Origin: Pseudomonadota bacterium
Lineage (GTDB): Bacteria > Pseudomonadota > Alphaproteobacteria > Rhodobacterales > Rhodobacteraceae
Reading direction: 5' to 3'
NCBI GenBank assembly: GCA_963205235.1
Contig: CAUJIP010000122.1
Location: 1-61,838 of the forward strand
Length of the DNA: 61,838 nt
Part shown: positions 59,074 through 61,838 of the stretch, piece after piece
How the letters are laid out: each line of letters opens with the position of its first letter
How positions within the stretch are numbered: position 1 is the stretch's first letter
Position numbers and translations under genes: made by a program
Notes under the pieces: generated by a model
What the model saw: the letters and a program-made list of their open reading frames with translations, nothing else
What the model was told of the DNA's origin: nothing
Databases searched by the model: none

Positions 59074-60249
59074 ATGCTTCGACATCTGCGCCAGCTTGTG
59101 TGCCTGACCTTGGTCGTTCTTGCAGCGTCGGTCCTCGCGCCTGCCGCGAGGGCTTTCGAGACGGCGGCCACGGCGGCATGGGTCTATGACATGACGACCG
59201 ACACCGTGCTGATGGACAAGAACGCCGATCAGTCGCTGCCCCCGGCTTCGATGTCCAAGCTGATGACGATCAACATGCTGTTCGAGGCCTTGCGCGATGG
59301 GCGGGTCACGATGGACACGACCTTCGCTGTTTCGGACAATGCCGTGCAGATGACGCGCGACGGCGGATCGACCATGATGTTGCAGCATGATGATCGACCG
59401 ACGGTTGAAGAACTGATCCACGGCATGATCATCAATTCGGGCAATGATGCCTGCGTCGTTGTGGCCGAGGGTCTGGCTGGTTCGGAAGCGGCCTTTGCCA
59501 CACTGATGACCGAACGGGCGGCGGCGCTTGGGATGACGGCATCGACCTTTGCCAATGCATCGGGCTGGCCCGACCCAAATCACCGCATGTCGATGCGCGA
59601 TCTGGGCATTCTGGCCAAACGGTTGATCACCGAATTCCCCGAATATTATCCGATCTTCGCGCAGACCGAATTCAGCTACAAGGGCCGGTCACCGGACAAT
59701 CGGTTCAACCGCAACCCGCTGTTGAAGCTGGGAATTGGTGCGGACGGGCTGAAGACGGGCCACACGCAAGAGGCAGGCTATGGCCTGGTCGGTTCGGCGG
59801 TTCAGGGTGACCGGCGGATCATCTTTGCGATCACGGGCCTGCCATCCGAAAAGGCGCGCGCCGAAGAAGCTGAACGGATTGTCGGCTGGGCCTTCCGGCA
59901 GTTCTCGGAAAAGACGGTTGCCAAGGCGAATGTGCGGGTCGCCGAGGCGGACGTGCATCTGGGCGATGTCGAGACGGTGGGACTTGTCCCCGCCGTAGAC
60001 GTGCGGCTTCTGGTGCCGTCACAGGTTCAGGATACCGTGACCGCGGAAGTCACGTACCGGGGCCCCCTGATGGCCCCGATCGCGAAGGGGACAGAAGTGG
60101 GAGAGCTCGTGATCCATGTTCCCGATCTGCCTGACCACCGCGTGCCACTGGTGACCGAGGGCGAGGTTGGCAAGGCCGGGTTCATCAAGCGGTTCTTGAC
60201 GGCGACCGATACGCTTTATGCGCGCTATCTTGGATCTCCGGCCAGTTGA
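59074..60249 (+). CDS. D-alanyl-D-alanine carboxypeptidase (S11, PBP5-like)
   Basis: This 391-residue periplasmic enzyme has a signal peptide ending AARAFE. Penicillin-binding motifs are SMSK (SxxK nucleophile, near residue 64), SGND (SxN) and KTG (LKTGHTQEAG). A C-terminal PBP5-like beta domain follows (DTVTAEVTYRGPLMAPIAKG). It trims D-Ala from peptidoglycan stem peptides. It follows the SPOR lipoprotein closely, and tmk starts directly after its stop, so the three form an operon. Confidence 0.93.
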   Translation: MLRHLRQLVCLTLVVLAASVLAPAARAFETAATAAWVYDMTTDTVLMDKNADQSLPPASMSKLMTINMLFEALRDGRVTMDTTFAVSDNAVQMTRDGGSTMMLQHDDRPTVEELIHGMIINSGNDACVVVAEGLAGSEAAFATLMTERAAALGMTASTFANASGWPDPNHRMSMRDLGILAKRLITEFPEYYPIFAQTEFSYKGRSPDNRFNRNPLLKLGIGADGLKTGHTQEAGYGLVGSAVQGDRRIIFAITGLPSEKARAEEAERIVGWAFRQFSEKTVAKANVRVAEADVHLGDVETVGLVPAVDVRLLVPSQVQDTVTAEVTYRGPLMAPIAKGTEVGELVIHVPDLPDHRVPLVTEGEVGKAGFIKRFLTATDTLYARYLGSPAS

Positions 60250-60873
60250 ATGGCGGGGCTTTTCCTTAGTTTCGAAGGCATTGACGGCTCGGGCAAGTCG
60301 ACGCAAGCACGCCTTTTGGCAGAAAGCTTGCGGGCTGTGGGGCATGCCGTCACCCTGACGCGCGAGCCCGGAGGAAGCGCCGGGGCCGAGGAAATTCGAC
60401 GTCTGGTGCTGGAAGGGGCAACGGACCGCTGGTCTCCCGAGACGGAAATCCTGCTGTTCACCGCGGCGCGGCGCGATCATCTGGAAAAGACGATCCGACC
60501 GGCGCTGGCGCGGGGTGAGATCGTGATCACCGACCGGTTCGCCGATTCAACGCGGGTGTTTCAGGGCCTGACGCGGGGTGATCTGACGGCGACGGTCGAC
60601 CAGTTGCACGTCTTGATGATTGGGGTCGAGCCGGACCTGACGCTTCTGTTCGACCTTGATCCCGCCAAGGGTCTGGCGCGGGCCGTGGCGCGCCCCGGCA
60701 AGGAGCTTCGGTTCGAGGATATGGGGCTGGCGTTTCAGGAACGCGCACGCGCGGGGTTCCTTGGCCTTGCGGCGCGCAACGACCGGTTCCGGGTGATCGA
60801 CGCGGATGCCGATCCCGAAACCGTGGCATGCCGGGTCATGGCGGCGGTGGGCCCGCATCTGCCAAAGACCTAG
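60250..60873 (+). CDS. tmk: thymidylate kinase
   Basis: This 207-residue P-loop kinase phosphorylates dTMP. Motifs are FEGIDGSGKST (Walker A, residues ~8-18), TREPGG, and DRFADSTRVFQG with the conserved DR(Y/F) segment. A lid region (ARPGKELRFEDMGLAFQERA) follows. Length is normal. Its ATG directly follows the carboxypeptidase stop with no gap. The usual neighbour holB is not visible here; a glycerate kinase gene converges instead. Confidence 0.95.
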   Translation: MAGLFLSFEGIDGSGKSTQARLLAESLRAVGHAVTLTREPGGSAGAEEIRRLVLEGATDRWSPETEILLFTAARRDHLEKTIRPALARGEIVITDRFADSTRVFQGLTRGDLTATVDQLHVLMIGVEPDLTLLFDLDPAKGLARAVARPGKELRFEDMGLAFQERARAGFLGLAARNDRFRVIDADADPETVACRVMAAVGPHLPKT

Positions 60874-60877
60874 GCAC

Positions 60878-61838
60878 TTAGAACTGGCCTTTCGGTCCCA
60901 GCATCAGGATTTGCACATCGGCGACATTGGTGCCGGTCCCCCCGGTGATCAGCAGATCGCCTGCCATGGAAAGCGCAGGATTGCTGTCGTTGTCGGCAAG
61001 AAAGGCTTCAGGATCGCCGCCAGCCTTGCGGATGCGCAAGACGGTTCCCGCGTCCACCACCCCGCCAGCCGCCTCTGTCGGGCCGTCGCGGCCATCGGTG
61101 CCGCCCGACAGAAAGGCCCACTCGCGGCCAAGGTCTGGCATCGCCATGGCAACCCGCAGCGCCAGTTCCTGATTTCGCCCGCCTTGGCCCTTGCCGCGCA
61201 GGGTGACCGTGGTCTCGCCACCAAAGACAAGGCAGGCCGGGGCGGACTGGGCGCTGGTTGCCGCCGTGATGATTTCCGCGGCGGCCGCTTCGACATCGCC
61301 GACCAACTGGTCATTGCTGATCCTTGCGGTCGGGCCAAAGGCCTCTGTCATCGCAGCAAGGCTGACACGGTTCGAACCGATAAGGTAGTTATCGGCAGAC
61401 GCTGACGGCAGGGCAGGCGGTTCAGCCGCCTCAAGATGTGCTTGGACCGGCGCGGGCAGATCGTCCCACAGGCCTCGCGCTTTCAGAAGGTCGCGAGCCT
61501 TGGCCCGCGTTCCCAGTGGCGCAACCGTCGGGCCTGAAGCGATGGTCCGCAAGTCGTCGCCGATCACGTCCGACAGGATGAAGCCGGTGACTGGGGCAGG
61601 GGCCGCAAGGCGCAACATGCCTCCCCCTTTGAGCCGGGAAAGCTGTTGCCGGATCAGGTTGATCTCGGTGATCTCGAAGCCGTTGGCCAGAAGCAGCCGG
61701 TTGACGGCGGCCTTGTCCTCCAGCGTCAGGCCGGGGGCGGGTGCGGGCAGAAGCGCCGAGCCACCGCCGGAAATCAGGGCAATGACCCGGTCACTTTTGC
61801 CCGCACTTTCAAGAAGATCGGCCACCGCCTGACCCGCC
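60878..61838 (-). CDS. glycerate 2-kinase, MOFRL family (5' end cut by window)
   Basis: At least 319 residues are visible and the N-terminus lies beyond the window. The family blocks are present: SGGGSALLPAP, LKGGGMLRLA, ILSDVIGDD, SGPTV and, in the MOFRL domain, GKGQGGRNQELAL, GTDGRDGPTEAAGG and LLITGGTGTNVADVQI. The enzyme phosphorylates D-glycerate, usually to 2-phosphoglycerate, linking tartrate, hydroxypyruvate or glyoxylate catabolism to glycolysis. It converges on tmk with a four-base gap. Confidence 0.9.
   Translation of the reverse strand, partial: AGQAVADLLESAGKSDRVIALISGGGSALLPAPAPGLTLEDKAAVNRLLLANGFEITEINLIRQQLSRLKGGGMLRLAAPAPVTGFILSDVIGDDLRTIASGPTVAPLGTRAKARDLLKARGLWDDLPAPVQAHLEAAEPPALPSASADNYLIGSNRVSLAAMTEAFGPTARISNDQLVGDVEAAAAEIITAATSAQSAPACLVFGGETTVTLRGKGQGGRNQELALRVAMAMPDLGREWAFLSGGTDGRDGPTEAAGGVVDAGTVLRIRKAGGDPEAFLADNDSNPALSMAGDLLITGGTGTNVADVQILMLGPKGQF

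Noticed and set aside
1-61838. CRISPR array, rRNA operon or intact insertion sequence
   Set aside because: No regularly spaced repeats, no rRNA sequence and no complete transposase with terminal repeats were seen anywhere in the window.

Overview
The window is high-GC alphaproteobacterial chromosome, most likely Rhodobacteraceae (Rhodobacter/Tabrizicola/Gemmobacter-like). Support comes from the codon usage, the style of the inositol genes, a BLUF photoreceptor, a serralysin-type RTX secretion locus, a possible FNR-type box and a REP-like element containing CCGGGATATTT. No organism-specific marker is present, so this placement is inference.

Layout. 1-210: REP-like extragenic hairpins. 211-9124: a divergent myo-inositol catabolic locus, with iolD-iolC-iolB-aldolase on the minus strand and an inositol dehydrogenase-like gene, iolE and a second Gfo/Idh/MocA gene on the plus strand. 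Its LacI-family regulator closes the locus, and a perfect 16-bp palindrome lies between the two arms. 9125-18399: housekeeping and small metabolic genes: a membrane protein, an endonuclease/phosphatase-fold protein, a divergent LysR/NAD(P)-epimerase pair, leuB, two paralogous DMT exporters flanking a DUF2167 protein, and a BLUF photoreceptor with an N-terminal extension. 18952-26162: tRNA-Pro(CGG), a membrane/TPR gene, two secreted proteins (one with HEAT-like repeats and three tandem Ig-like repeats), then a sugar isomerase/epimerase plus Gfo/Idh pair. 26242-30515: an RND pump (adaptor and permease). 30831-41056: a type I secretion locus with membrane fusion protein, ABC exporter, two-component system and a divergent 1572-residue RTX protein. 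41524-50497: a Lon-like protease and amino-acid permease, followed by a fully overlapping operon of acyl-CoA synthetase, fused E1 alpha-beta dehydrogenase, lipoyl E2 and acyl carrier protein.

51008-57596 is a 6.6-kb integrative element in the 3' end of tRNA-Ser(TGA). It is bounded by a 15-bp direct repeat and has matching TGTGGGGT motifs at both ends, a tyrosine integrase, an AlpA-like regulator, a primase-polymerase and no capsid genes, so it looks like a phage satellite. A Sel1-repeat secreted protein sits inside a duplicated, eroded copy of two resident element genes. After the tRNA the chromosome resumes with a SPOR lipoprotein, a D,D-carboxypeptidase, tmk and a glycerate 2-kinase cut by the window end.

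The most unusual items are the dehydrogenase-plus-ACP operon without E3, the satellite with cargo in a duplicated module, the RTX/T1SS/two-component locus (whose response regulator seems to lack a standard start codon), and the extended BLUF protein.
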